The notes below the pieces were generated by a model. That model saw only the letters and a program-made list of their open reading frames with translations. It did no database searches and had not been told where the DNA came from. From Pycnococcus provasolii (taxonomy: Eukaryota; Chlorophyta; Pseudoscourfieldiophyceae; Pseudoscourfieldiales; Pycnococcaceae): a stretch of DNA of 64,000 nt. This document shows, one piece after another, positions 48,086 through 60,700 of this stretch. The DNA is taken from contig OW568861.1 in the NCBI GenBank assembly GCA_938743325.2, positions 806,001 to 870,000 of the forward strand, in the 5' to 3' direction. The first letter of the stretch is position 1, and each line of letters begins with the position of its first letter. The translations under genes and the position numbers were made by a program.

Positions 48086-48779
48086 GTTGGCGTGCAACAT
48101 TTCGATTCTCGTGCAATCGTACGGACAGTTACCGTGGAGGCGCGGAGGGGAGAGTACGTACTGTAACAACTTCACCAGGTTCCAAACAACTTCACCTCCA
48201 AACAACCCACTAAACCTGGTACACATCCTCCGACCTCCGTCCCGTTCGTTTCCTGGATTACGAGAGTTTTTCGTCCTCGAGCGAGCACAACCAAGGTGCG
48301 AGCACACCAACTTCACCTACCGGCTGACCGGGTACCAGTACTGTACAGGTATGCAAGGACGTACAGTACAGTAATCTTAAACTTTAGCTACAGTACGGGT
48401 ACAAAGTATCTGTACGATACTTTAAAGCTAAAGTTAAGTAACTTAATGACGTGAGTGGTAGCTTTACCTTTAAAAGAAAACTCCGGACGAAATCTCAAAG
48501 AACGCAGAAGAACGGAACGTCACACGCCCCCACTCACGAGGTTCACTCACTTCTGTCACAACTTACAACAACGTTACAGTAGTAAACTTACTACTGTACC
48601 TTTTATTGTGCTTTTTAGGTAATATAACGACACACAAGTCAAGTGCTGTGGAAATTTGTCCAAATTGTTACAATCAAATAATGTGTTTTTCTCCCCCCCT
48701 CCCCTTCTTCTCCCCTTCTCTCTCTCTCTCTCTCTCTGACGGGATGCATTAGATACCCACATACACAGTCTCTTTCTTT
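48086..48779. other. Convergent intergenic region
   Basis: 3' regions of the LRR and dynein genes. It has GTACAGTA/TACTGTAC motifs (48340-48420, 48575-48600) and a TC microsatellite at 48713-48737. No gene and no TTAGGG array. Confidence 0.6.
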
Positions 48780-51700
48780 TTAGACACCGAGCTCATCCTG
48801 AAGCAGCAGGGCTACGCTTGCTAGCGTCCACTTATCAGGGTTGTCTGCTGACTTGAGCGTGAAGTTGCTCACCTGCGCGCTGTACACGTTCGCGCGCTGC
48901 ATGTTCATGTACACCGGGGTGACGTAGTATCCATCCGTGGTATATTTGTCAAACGTGACCGGGACGATGCGGATCACCGGCATCGAGAATCGAAGCTCGC
49001 CGGGCTGGGAGTCCTGCAGCTTGCCCGCCTTGACGGACCAGCGCGCACCCTCGAGCGTGAGGCCGTGCACGTACGCGCTCTCCGGGGGATACTCCGTGAT
49101 CGTCGAAGGGTCGACGCGAGTCGTCACGTCCGTCATAAACTTCATCACGTCGAGCGGCAGGCCATTCGCGCGCGCGTACACCTGCTGCACGGACGTGATG
49201 AACGCCTTGGCGTTGAACAGCCCGGGAAGCCAGACGCTCTTCGGGTACTCCTCCACCTTGCCGTCAGTCCACACCTCGAGCTGCGTCTGGCGGTCGAGAA
49301 CGTCCTTGAACCAGCGATCCAGCGAGTACACCTCCTGCACGCGCGTGGACATCTGCGCCATCCACGACGGGGGCACCTTGTTCGTCGCAATGCCGGTGAG
49401 CACCTGCTCCATCGCCTCGGACATGTTCAGCGAGCCCTCCAGGCCGAGCGTGAGCTCCTCGAGCGAGCGTCGGATGAACTCCACGAGGCCGTTCATTCGC
49501 GTCACCTCCTGGAGCATGCAAACGACGTAAGGATTCTTGTCGACAATCTTCGCCTCGAGCTCAACCATGTTGAATGTCTCGGGGAGACGATTCGTCATGT
49601 CCTCGACGCCCTGCTTCACCATCGCCTCGACGTTGCCGCCGCCGCCGCCGCCGCCACCGCCACCGCCGCCCATGACCGTGCCAACCGTGTCGAACAGGAT
49701 CTCGCCCTCCGTCGTGAGCAGAGACAGCTGCGCGTTCGGGTGCAGGCCGTAGATGGCAGGCGTCTCCGCGGGAAGGCTGTGCTCGACGTGGTATGTGAGC
49801 GTCTCGTACTGTCCATCCTGCGTGTCCGGCGCCCTGAGGCCAGGAGCGTAAATCTTCTCCGTCGGCTTCGTGTTGCCACCCTCGCCGTCGGGTCCTGGGA
49901 GCAGATCCGGCGTGCAGATAACATCCAGGTACGTGATGCAAAGGCGTCGGTCCATCGCATCGGTGATGTGACCACCGTAGAACACCTCGCCGAACATGTA
50001 CCGCAGATCCTCCCAAGGGATGCTTTCGTTCGCCTCCAGGTAGTTGTACAGCACCTCCGTGCAGTTGATGAGATCTCCCATGTTGAAGCTGTATCCGCGG
50101 CAGAAGCCGAGGCCAGAGCCTGCGCCAATGCCAATACCAACGCCAAACTTCTTTCGTCCGAGCAGAAGCGAGTGGTAGAAGCACAGGCAGTACATGATGC
50201 CCGCGTGCGCCACCTTCTTCTCGTGCGTCGTGCTTCGGTCGAGGATCTCCTGGCTGAACGGCGCGAGCGCGCGGCGCATGTTGCTCTTCATGTCCGACGG
50301 AGGCTCGTTCGAAACCTTGATGCACGTCTGCAGAATGCTCTCCGGTACAATCTTCGCGAAGGGCGCCCCTGCGATCGGCTCCGCGCTGAAGAAGCAGCGG
50401 AAGTCGCGGTGCGCCGTCTCCGCGGCAATCTCGAGCTTTCGCTCGAGGTTGGGAATCCATCCCTGCATGAGGTGAACGTTGTCGAGGAACACCCAACCAC
50501 CCGTGGCGGTGTACTTGTCCAAGCAAGCCTCGGCCACGGGCTCCTGGCCTTGACCCATGCTAATGAGCGTGAGCTGCCCGTTCTCCGTCGTCTTGCCCAT
50601 GCTGTTGGCGAGCACCTCAATGTCCTTGGACGGCGAGTAGCCGGGGAAGAGAATGAAGAAGATGGGCGTGGACGGGCCGGACTCGTCCATCATCTTCGCC
50701 GCGTTGAACGCTTGCTGGTTCACGAAGGTTTCGCCCATGGTGTGCTCGACAAACCGGAGCAGCCCCGCCGTGATGCGATCGGGTCTCATGGCGCGGAGCA
50801 GGATGAGCTTGCGGAACTCGCTCAGGTTCTTCTCCCACTCGCCGGGTAGCGGATGCGTCTCCGCCGCCTCCTCGGCGTTCCAGTGCTCCCAGTCCTCGCT
50901 CGCCTTCTCCATCGTCTTGGTTAGGTTCGCGAACGCGGAATTCTTCTCCAGAGGGAGCAGCGACGCCCACTGGGCGTCGTTCATCCAGTTGGAGAGGTCG
51001 TCCGCGATGGGAGGCGGCGAGAGGTTCTTCGGAGCCTTGAGAAGCGTTTCGTAGTCTTCCACGTCAATCCTCTGTTCTCGCAGCAGGATCTGGAGCGTGA
51101 GCGTCGTGCTGACGATGAGCTTATCCTTGTCGAACAGCCCGCGGCGCGTGTAGTCGAACACGGTGAACGTGCAGACGTCGACGAGAGCCTTCAGGCGAGC
51201 CTCGAGCTGCTCGGGCGTCGGCTCGGGAATCGCTTCCGTCTTCTTGCCGCCTTTCGCCGACGGGAGCATCGACTTCAGCAGGTCGGAGTTCCAGTCGAAC
51301 TTGCCCATGACGCGCTTCGCAATGGAGCGGAAGCTCATCTTGATCTTCGGCTTTCGCCCTCCTGGCGTGTTGTCAATGCCACGTGCAAACACGACGACAA
51401 ATGCATTCAGGCTGAAGGCGTAGAAGGCGTGCACCTTGTTGAGCGAGTTGAGAAGGAAGAAGAGAAGCGAGCCTCGCGAAGCCACCGGGCGGTACTTTTC
51501 GCGCGACTCGTTGATGGTCACCTCGGTCACCTTCGCCTCCTCCACCTTGATCGAAATCTCGTCCGCGACAGCCTTCGCCTCCTCGAGCGACTCGATGAGC
51601 GCCACGTCCTCCGTGAGATCGCCCTCCGCGGTCGCCAGCTTGTAAAGCAGAGTGTCCTCAATTTCTTTTAATTTGATTGTGAACTGGTTATTTTCCACAA

Positions 51701-54700
51701 TCAGACGCGTCTTGGTTTCCTCTAGATCGGGTCGCTCCTTGTTGACGACGAGAGCCAGAAGCTGATCCTCAAGACCATCTGGTGTGACTGTGAAATTAAT
51801 TAACGTCGTCTCCGCCTGAATCTCAGGAGGGAAGTGAGGGTTCGAAAGTTTCGTGTGCAGGTACAGCTTGAAGTCCGGGCTCACGTCGACATCCTTGTCG
51901 CCAATCTTCACGACGAAGTTGCGACCCTTCTTGACGAAAGCGCGCGTGACGACGGGCGTGAGCACCGCGTCGATCGACTCGCCCATGTTCTCGATGATCA
52001 CCGAGTTTCCAGCCTCCACGGCGCGCTCCATGGCCGTGACCGTTTTCGGGTTGCCCATGCGAAGAACCTTCACGTCGTTCTTCGACTCGCGCTCCTTGAT
52101 CCATCCAATGCCCTGAAGCTGAGGGTCGCACAGCAGCGGCCAGCGCTCGCTGCGCGTGGTGATGACACCATTCTGCACGGACGTGTTGTCAGACGGAAGT
52201 CCTTCGCCCACCCAGCCGGCGACGTCGGCGGCATCCACGAGAACTTTCAGCACGTCGATGTTCTCCGTCATCGGCATATGGTGGTCGTGCATGTACTTCA
52301 GCCATTCTTTCATGAGTTTCTCACGGAATGGCGCGGTGAACGGTCCAGAGTAGCTGACGAACGCCGCGGCGACAAGCATGTCTCCCGTGAGGACATCGTA
52401 GTCCTTCTTGAGCTGAATGACTGTCAACTTCCACGTTTCCGCAGACGAGGCGAGCGCATTCACGAGGCGATTCGCAAGCCCGAGCTTGCGGTTCGTCGCC
52501 TCCTGCTCCGCGATCGCGTTGTTCTTTTCGGCCATCGCCTCGTCGAACTGCCTCTCGAGCTCCGCGACGAGCGCATTCAACTCTGCCACCTGGTCCTGCA
52601 CCTCCTTCAGCTTCGTGTTCGCCCCATCGAGCTGCTCGTTCGCCTCGCGCAATTCCTGGCGCTTCGGCTCGATCATCGTCACGACATCGTAGTACTTGAT
52701 GATGTTGATCGCGAACTCGCACAGGCCGGCGGCGGCGCGCGACTTGTTGTAAATGGTCTCCTTGTTAAAGTGAGGCAGCTCGAGGTACGGGCGGCACGCA
52801 TCCACAGACTTCTGCGGAACGTTGCCCTCATCAATCTCGGCCTTGAAGCCTTTCAACGTTTCCATGAACTTGTCAACATTTCCCATCATCTTCGTGGCTG
52901 CCTGCCATGATTTGTCCTTAGGATTTCCCTGGAGCAAAATGATAACGACAGCCGTGATGTCGTCGACACCCGCCGGCGGCTTTTTAAGGGACTTGGCCTC
53001 GCCTAAGTCTTTCTTATTCAGAGTGTCCAGTGCAGCGAGTGCAGCCTCAACGAGAGGCTCGGCGCCGTCCAGATCGGCCTGCACCGACTTCTGCTTCGCC
53101 GCAACTTCGACGGCAATCACGCCGCACTTCTCAGCCTCCACCGCAGCGGCGGCGTTCTCCTCGGCTGCCTTCTCTTTCTCAATGCCAACCTTCTCACTGA
53201 ATGCGTCGGCATTCACCACCTTCTCCTCCACTTCGACCGCCTTCACTTTTGCTGCTTCGACGAGCACGTCGACGTCTTTGCTGACCTTCTCAAGTTTGTC
53301 GAGTCCATTTTGCAGGCGCTCGATGGCGTTGGTGGTGTTGGTGCGGTTGGTATCAAGCAGATTCTTGTAGAGCGCGATGAGCTCAAGGAAAGTCTTCGGA
53401 GTAGTGTAGCAATAACGCCGCTCCTGCAGCAGGTAGTCCTTTGCAGCTTTCTCGACGCCAGCGAACGAGATGGGCATGAATTCGATGACAGCCTTCGCCG
53501 TGGCAGGCTCTCCCAAGTCGAGCTCGCCCAGGAAGCGGTTGGCGACGCCAAGCAGAGCAGACTGCGGCCACGGCTGGAACCAATCAATGACAGTGCTGTT
53601 CACAATGGCCAAGAAGCGCTGCGCTCTGATGCGGAACTGCTCACCCACTGGCGAGTGCGTGAAGCACATGTGAAGATTCTTCCTGGCATTCGCGATGAAG
53701 AAATTCCAGCAGTTGTCGCGCGTGTCGACCAGTCCCGCCGCCTTAACCTCACCACGGATGGCGTTGACAATCTCGTCCGCGTCCTCGGCCGCAAAAAGCT
53801 CAGGCACCTCGCCGCTAGCAAGCAGGTCGTTGATCGGAACGAGGAACTGCTCGTTCGTGATCTGAGCGTCCGTAAAGAGCCAGCAGATGCCCTCGCCCTT
53901 CAATCCTGACCTTTTGAACATCTTCTGCAGGTCCTCCTTGAGCGAGTTCATGTTGTACGATCCGGAGATGACAATCTGGTAAGTTGTCATTCCGCAGATG
54001 TGTGCAGCCAGCTTGCTCAAACTCTGCTTGCCGCTTCCGCCAACGCCCACCAACAGCGCGTGGCCACCAGGGTTTGAAATAATCCTACTGATTCGGCACA
54101 CGTGCTTCATCGCGTCCTCGAACAGAACCAAATTCATCACGGCATTCGTCTCGTTGTACTCAGCCAGCGCCTCCTCGAGCGTTTTGCTCAGCGACGCGTA
54201 GTCCTCGACGACGTCATACTTCTGTTCGCCAAGGCCTCCGGCGAAGTGGCAGAAGATGAGCGGTTTGGCATTCTCCTTCTTGTAGTACTCCGGCAGGTCC
54301 GGGATCTTAAAGTTCTTCGTCGCAATCGCCTGAACGTTCTTGTTGTACTTGCCCAGGTCCTCGACGGACACGAGGCGATCCGCGTACACGCGCTCGCTCT
54401 CGTGCAGCCAGAGGGTGGAGAACTTATCCACGTTGTTGAACGTTTCCGGGTTGGACATGAGAAGTCCTTGGAAGACGTTCGACAGGTGGCGAATCGTGAA
54501 CTCGTAGTGAAAATTCACGGCAGACTTGCGGAACGTCGCCGTCACCTTCTCGTGGTTGCCGAGGGCAGCCTGAAGGATCTTCGTGCCATGGTCCTGCAAA
54601 TCGGTGCTGAAGCGCTTCAGGTGTCCTTGCAGGAAAACGCCGTAAATCTGCATGAGGCTGTCCTTGCCGGGGAAATCGAACGCCAGCGTGAGGAACAGGC

Positions 54701-57700
54701 GCTGCAGGCGCGGGTTGATCACAAAGGCGCCCGCGGTGGGGTTCATCGCGGAGATGTACTGCGTGTTGCCGATATTCTTCGGGGACAGCTTCTGGCGATC
54801 GAACCAGTGGCCCCACCCGAGGTGCTGTCGAATGAGCGAGATGGGCATTGCCGTGTCGTACTTGTCAAGCGCTGCCAGGTTGATGTTGTCAACGAAGTAG
54901 ATGAGCTTGTTCGTTCCCGGAGGTCCGAAGTTAATGCCTGCCTTCTTCTCAAGCTTGGACTCGAGAATCTTCTGGAACGAGATGACGTCGGTGAAGTAGT
55001 TGAAGGAAACGGTCTGGGCAAGCAGGCCGTCTTTGAGACTGCCGAGCTTGCCGTTCACCAGCTGAGTCTTACCCGATCCTGCGGGACCCACGAACATGAT
55101 CGGCTTACCCAGATCAATCATCATGTCGAGGAAGTACGTGAAACTCGACGACTCGGGCGTGGGCACGAACACGGAGCTCATGTCCTGCGTCTGGCTGTCG
55201 AACTCAATCTCCGTCACGAGGTCTGCCCAACCTGAGAACTTCGTCGTCTTCGGGTTTATGTAGTAGTCGAACACGCTTCCCTTTCCGGGGAACTTGACGG
55301 TAGTCCATGTCTGCTTCCAATACTTGTCGAACATTCGGCGGTACTCGATGCCATCCTTCGGCGCAAGCCCTCCTCCGAAAGCCCAGACGCAAGCGAGCAC
55401 AAAGTACATCTCGAAATCCTCCGGGGTGGCGCGGCTGTTCAAGTTCGCCGGCGTGATCAATCCCTGCAGTATGTTGACAAGAGAGGTCACCCAGTTCATG
55501 GTTGCCAGTGGTGTTAGGTGCTGATACGACTTCTTAAGCTCGAAAATCGTGTCCGGGCAGTACTTATCAAACAGCGCAATCACGGTATCCATGGGAACTT
55601 TCTCGTCCTTCCACTTCGCCGCCTTGGCGTACTCGGGAAGGTAGCGAGTTGCCCACGCAGTCGTCATGTTCTGCCACTGCCTCTCCTCGCTGATATACAG
55701 AATGCCCGCGCGCGTCGCCGTCGCCGGCGTCGCGAACTTCAGGTCACGAATCTCGAAAATCAGCTTCATGTGCGGGAGCAGTCGAATGCGCTCGTTGGAT
55801 GGGAGCGTCAGGAGCTTGTTGTCGTCCATGGTGCTGTTCATCGACTCAATCCAGTTGGCGTCAAGGTCTCCGTCGAGAATGATCCACTTCGGGTCCTCGT
55901 CCGGTATGTTGGAGAGCTCTCGCATGTAGAAGCTCATCAGACCATCCTTCCACTCGCGCGTCGCCATGTTGACGAAGCCATAGAACTCCTGCGTGCTAAT
56001 GGACTTGGGGTTGATGTCCTGGATCGTGATCTTACGCTTGTTGTTCGGGCGCAGGTAGTCGTTCACAATGTCGTCCTCAGGAATGTCCACGCCGCGCGTG
56101 ACCGCCTTGGCACACATCCTATAGCATTCCGTGCGTCCCACGCCGGTGGGTCCCATGAGGAAGATGCAGTGGCGAATCGCCAGGAGGTCAGCAAGCTGCG
56201 TGACACGCAAAATGAAGTTGGGCTCTACCGTGAGCCCCGACTCCGTTGTAACCGTCTCGATCACCTTCTCAAAGTCCGTGTCGCGCTTGCGCGGCGGATC
56301 GGTGCCCGGGAACAGGTCGACCAGCAGACCCATGAAAATCACCATGTCCGCCATGAGAATCTTCGGGATGTTGAAATCACGCAGCGCGCGGAAAAGCACG
56401 TCTGCCTCCACCTGACCAGCCTCGGCACGGAGCAGTGAGCCGGCGACGACGAGCACAGACTTGATGGCGCGCAGCCCCCAGTCGTAGTGCTTCTGCGGCG
56501 AAAGCATGTCCTCGAGCAAGTAATAGAGCGAAGCGAACTTCTTCGCGAGCATCTTCGCGTCGACGAAGCCCTCAGCCATAAGCATATTTTCCATGATCAA
56601 CTGTCGATCGGGCACCATGACGGTGATGGGGCGGAACAGAGCCTTGAGAGACTCGGGAAGCTCGGCGCGGCCGATGTAACCCGGGTTCATCGTGATGAAG
56701 GCAGATGTGCCCTCCTCGAGTGGCATCTCGACGCCGTCTGCCGCGACAAACTTGTAACCCTTAATCTCCTCGTGGAAGGTACCCTCCGCATCGACGTAGT
56801 CGCATCCGCGTCCAGGCAAGTACGTCTTCTTCTTTTGAGCGTCGGTCACACACTTGTACTGGACGCTGCACACGGAAAGTACCTCCGGCACAAGGCGATT
56901 GAACTCGTCGAAGCATCCCCACGAACCTGAGGCTGCCAGTCCCTTGAAAATATCTCCCATGCTGCGGTAGTCCATCTCCGGCGCGCAGTTGAACACGTAG
57001 ACTGACTTGCCCAGCTGCGAGGACAGGTCTTTCGTCGTCTCCGTCTTGCCCGTCCCGGCCGGTCCGGCTGGGGCGGTTCCCATGGACAGCCAGCATCCCT
57101 GCGTGGCCGTGATGTAAATGCGATCTGTCAGCGGAGTGATCACCAGACGGCCGCCGTTTCCGAGGTACTCGTATCCGTAGGGGAAGATGGCGTCGCAAAT
57201 CTTGATCAGGCAATCTTTCACGGCAGGATCCCAGTACGTGCGCAGCTGCGCGAGCCACAGGAAGGCTTTCATGTGCAGATCTCCCTTCTCCATCAGATTT
57301 ATGACCGCATCTCGAGAGTGTGCGTCAATGGTGATCATATTCATCACCTTCTGCCTGTCCGGCTTTGACAGGTTCTCGCGCGTCGCGTGGATGAGATCCG
57401 TCAGCTGCTGCACCTGCTTTCCGTTGTAGTCCTTGACGGCGTTCGCCTCTCCGCCCTCGACCGCCTGCAGCGCAGCCTCAACCTCCTGGCACCAGTACAC
57501 CTGGTTGACGACGAGAATCATTTGCGACGTCCAGTCAAGGCACCACTCGTGACGTGGCTTGTTGGGATACGCCTGAATGGAATCGAACAGATTTTCCTTG
57601 AGCTCACTGCGCATTTTGTTGATGATGTCATTCATGTACATCTCCACCTTGCCCACGAGCTTCATGTCAGTCTTGAACGGAACGTACTCCTTTCCGACGC

Positions 57701-60700
57701 AGGAGACCATTCCCTTGGAGACTGGACGGTCACCGCCGGTTTCCAACTCCAGCTTGTCAATGGCCTGGAATACTTTGGAACAGTGAATCATCACCTTCTC
57801 TGGATTGTTGCCGTTCGACAGAATGTCAAGCAGGTCTGCCGTCGACACGAAGTAGAATCGGGGGAAGGCGCGGCGCTTGCTCTCCATGTAATCCGCGAGA
57901 GCCTTCTCGCACATCTCGAGCTCCTTCTGCTGCGTCTCGAGATTCTTGAAAAGGCCGTCCTCGGTGGAAACGTCGACAACATTCTTCGTTTGGCCAGCCT
58001 TCTTGAGGATGCGGCGAACCTCCGAGTCAATGTCCTTGAAGCGAGCAGCAGCCTCAGGAAGCTCCTTCTTCACCTCGTCGGAATCGATGAACAGCGAGAC
58101 GAGGTACGACCACGTGCGCTGAATCTCGCTGCAGATCTGGTTCACGTCCGCGACGGCATTCAGCTTCTTATTCCATCCGAGGATGTCGTCTTCGAACGTC
58201 TTCATGTACCTGTTGGCAATCATTCCCTGAACAAGCAATTGGTTGTCCTCGAGCGTCTCGAAGTCCTCCTCACCCAATTTGATGAGGTGGACGTCGCTGT
58301 CCTTGAATTGGGTGAACAGCCACTCCACCTTGCCCCACGTCTCGCGCAATTTGCCAAGAGAGACCTCCATCTTCGCCTCCTTCTGAGCGCGGTCAACAAT
58401 CTCACCGACGTCATCCTCGAACTTGTGAAGCTGCAGCGCAAGCAGGTCCGCGAGCTTGAACTTGTCGTCGATGGTAAAGTGAACGCTGGTCGTCTCCATG
58501 AGCTGCTCCCAGTGACGGTCGCGCATGTCGGGGCTGCGAAGGTCGTTAATCAGCGGGATGGAGGTGAGGAAGTTCTTCACGCTCTCGTCGAGGCCGGTGA
58601 AAACCTTCCACTGGCGGCATTTCTTCGGAAGCGCCTTGACATCTTTCTGAAACACCTTCGTGGCGTCCTCCATGGTTGTGCAATCGATGTCCGCCCACTT
58701 TGTGTCCTTCCACTCCTCGATGGTGTTGTCCACGACATCGATGGTGTCCCACAGCTGGCGGATAGTTGCGAGATCGTCGCGGCACTCGGCGAGCACCGCT
58801 TTCGGCGTGTCCATGAGCTCGGGGAACTCGAAGTTGTTCGCGTAGGTCTGGAATTCCTCCGCCTCCTGCTCAAACTCCGAAAGCGCCTTATGCTGCGCCT
58901 CCACTAGCGGGTAAGCCTTCTCCGCCTCCGTGTCGTAGCGGTAGAATCCGTTCTGCTCAAACTCCGCGCGGTACGCGTGCACGCGGCCGTCAAACTCAGC
59001 GATGCGAGCCTTGATCTTCTCACCCTCGACGCTCTGGATCGGCTCAATGTCGTTCTTGAAAACGGGTGCGTCGTTCTTGATCTGCGCGAAGCGAGTCCTG
59101 AGGTCCGCGAGCTGGTCGACGCGAGCCGTGACGTTCACCTTGTGTGCTGCCAACACGGCGAAGCTCTCCTCCATGCAGTCGATCATCAGATCCAACTCCA
59201 ATTTCCTGGTCTTGATGTTGTACATCACAGACATTACCTCGAGCAACTGCTCGAAATCCTGCGCCAAGGCGTCGAGGTCCTCGCACGCATGGAACGCAGC
59301 CTCAGCCTTGTCGACGAAGTCCTGCAAGTCCTTTATCTGCTCCTCGGTCACATCCATCATTTGCTTGTCAAATGAGTACTCCTTGCCCTTTCCAATAACG
59401 TCCAGGTCGTACAGGTCGTTGTACTTCAGCGATCCGGGGCCAACCTCAGCCTTGATGATCGTCGCCTTGAACGTGCAGACGCACATGCCAGACGGCATGG
59501 CCGTGGCCGGGTCATCCCACATTACCTGCCTCCACTTCGGGTTAGGCGTCGCTGCCGTGTCGAGCGCAAACGCATCCGCGAGCACGGCGCCGTGCTCATC
59601 AAGGCCGCCCGTGAGCATGAGCTCCGTCTGGTTGAACTTGCCGTAAGGCTCGAGGCGGCACCCGTAGCGCGGGCTCGGTGCATCTCCGTCAATCTTGAAG
59701 TCAGGCAGCAGCGTCAGCGTGTTCTTCTTGTTGTTCCACTCGAACACGAACACGTCGTTGTGGTGCACCTCGTCTCCCTCGTCATTCCAGCTCGTTCCGC
59801 CGAACAGGTAAACGTGCTTGTCAATGCATCCCATGGAAGAGTTCTTGCGGTAGCCAGGGTGCTCTCCGCCGTTCAGGTCAATGATCGGCTCCTTCCACGC
59901 CCACTTACCGTCACCCTTGGAGATGTCCAGGAGGAAGAAGTCTCCAAGAGGGGCCCCGTAATTCTCGCCTCCGTAGAAGAGGAACTTCTTAATGCCGTCG
60001 CCAAGCGAGCAGCATGCCGCGAAGCATCGCTCCTTCGGGGGTCCAGCGCCCTCCTCCTCCGGCTCATCAACTTCCTCCTCCTCCTCCTCCTCGGCGGGAG
60101 CGGCAGCGCCTTCCTCACCCTCGGCGGGGGGTGCAGCACCCTCCTCGCCTTCCGCGGGGGCGGCAGCGCCCTCCTCGCCTTCCGCGGGGGCGGCAGCACC
60201 CTCCTCGCCTTCCGCGGGCGCCTCCTCAGCAGGGGCAGCCTCCTCGGCGGGGGGAGCAGCCTCCTCGGCGGGGGCAGCAGCCTCCTCGGCGGGGGCAGCA
60301 GCCTCCTCGCCCTCGGCGGGGGCAGCAGCCTCGCCGCCCTCCTCGCCCTCGGCGGGGGCAGCAGCCTCGCCACCCTCCTCGCCCTCGGCGGGGGCAGCAG
60401 CCTCGCCACCCTCGGCGGCCTCGCCGCCATCCTCAGCCGCGGCGGGCGCGTCATGCGGATTGAATGGCAGCTCCTGACGCATCACGTAGCCCTTCACATG
60501 TCCGACGTCCTTCCATGTGAAGCTCACGGTGCCATCCTCAGCCTCCTCCCTGAGGATAACATAAAGATCATTCTCGTCGTGACCCTCAACATCGTCCATG
60601 CCTCCAAAAATCATCGTCATGTCGCGGTTGAGTGCGAGCTGCACATGGCCGTGGCGGCTGTCGCACAGCTCCTTGTTCGGAGCATCTTCTACCGTCGTCG

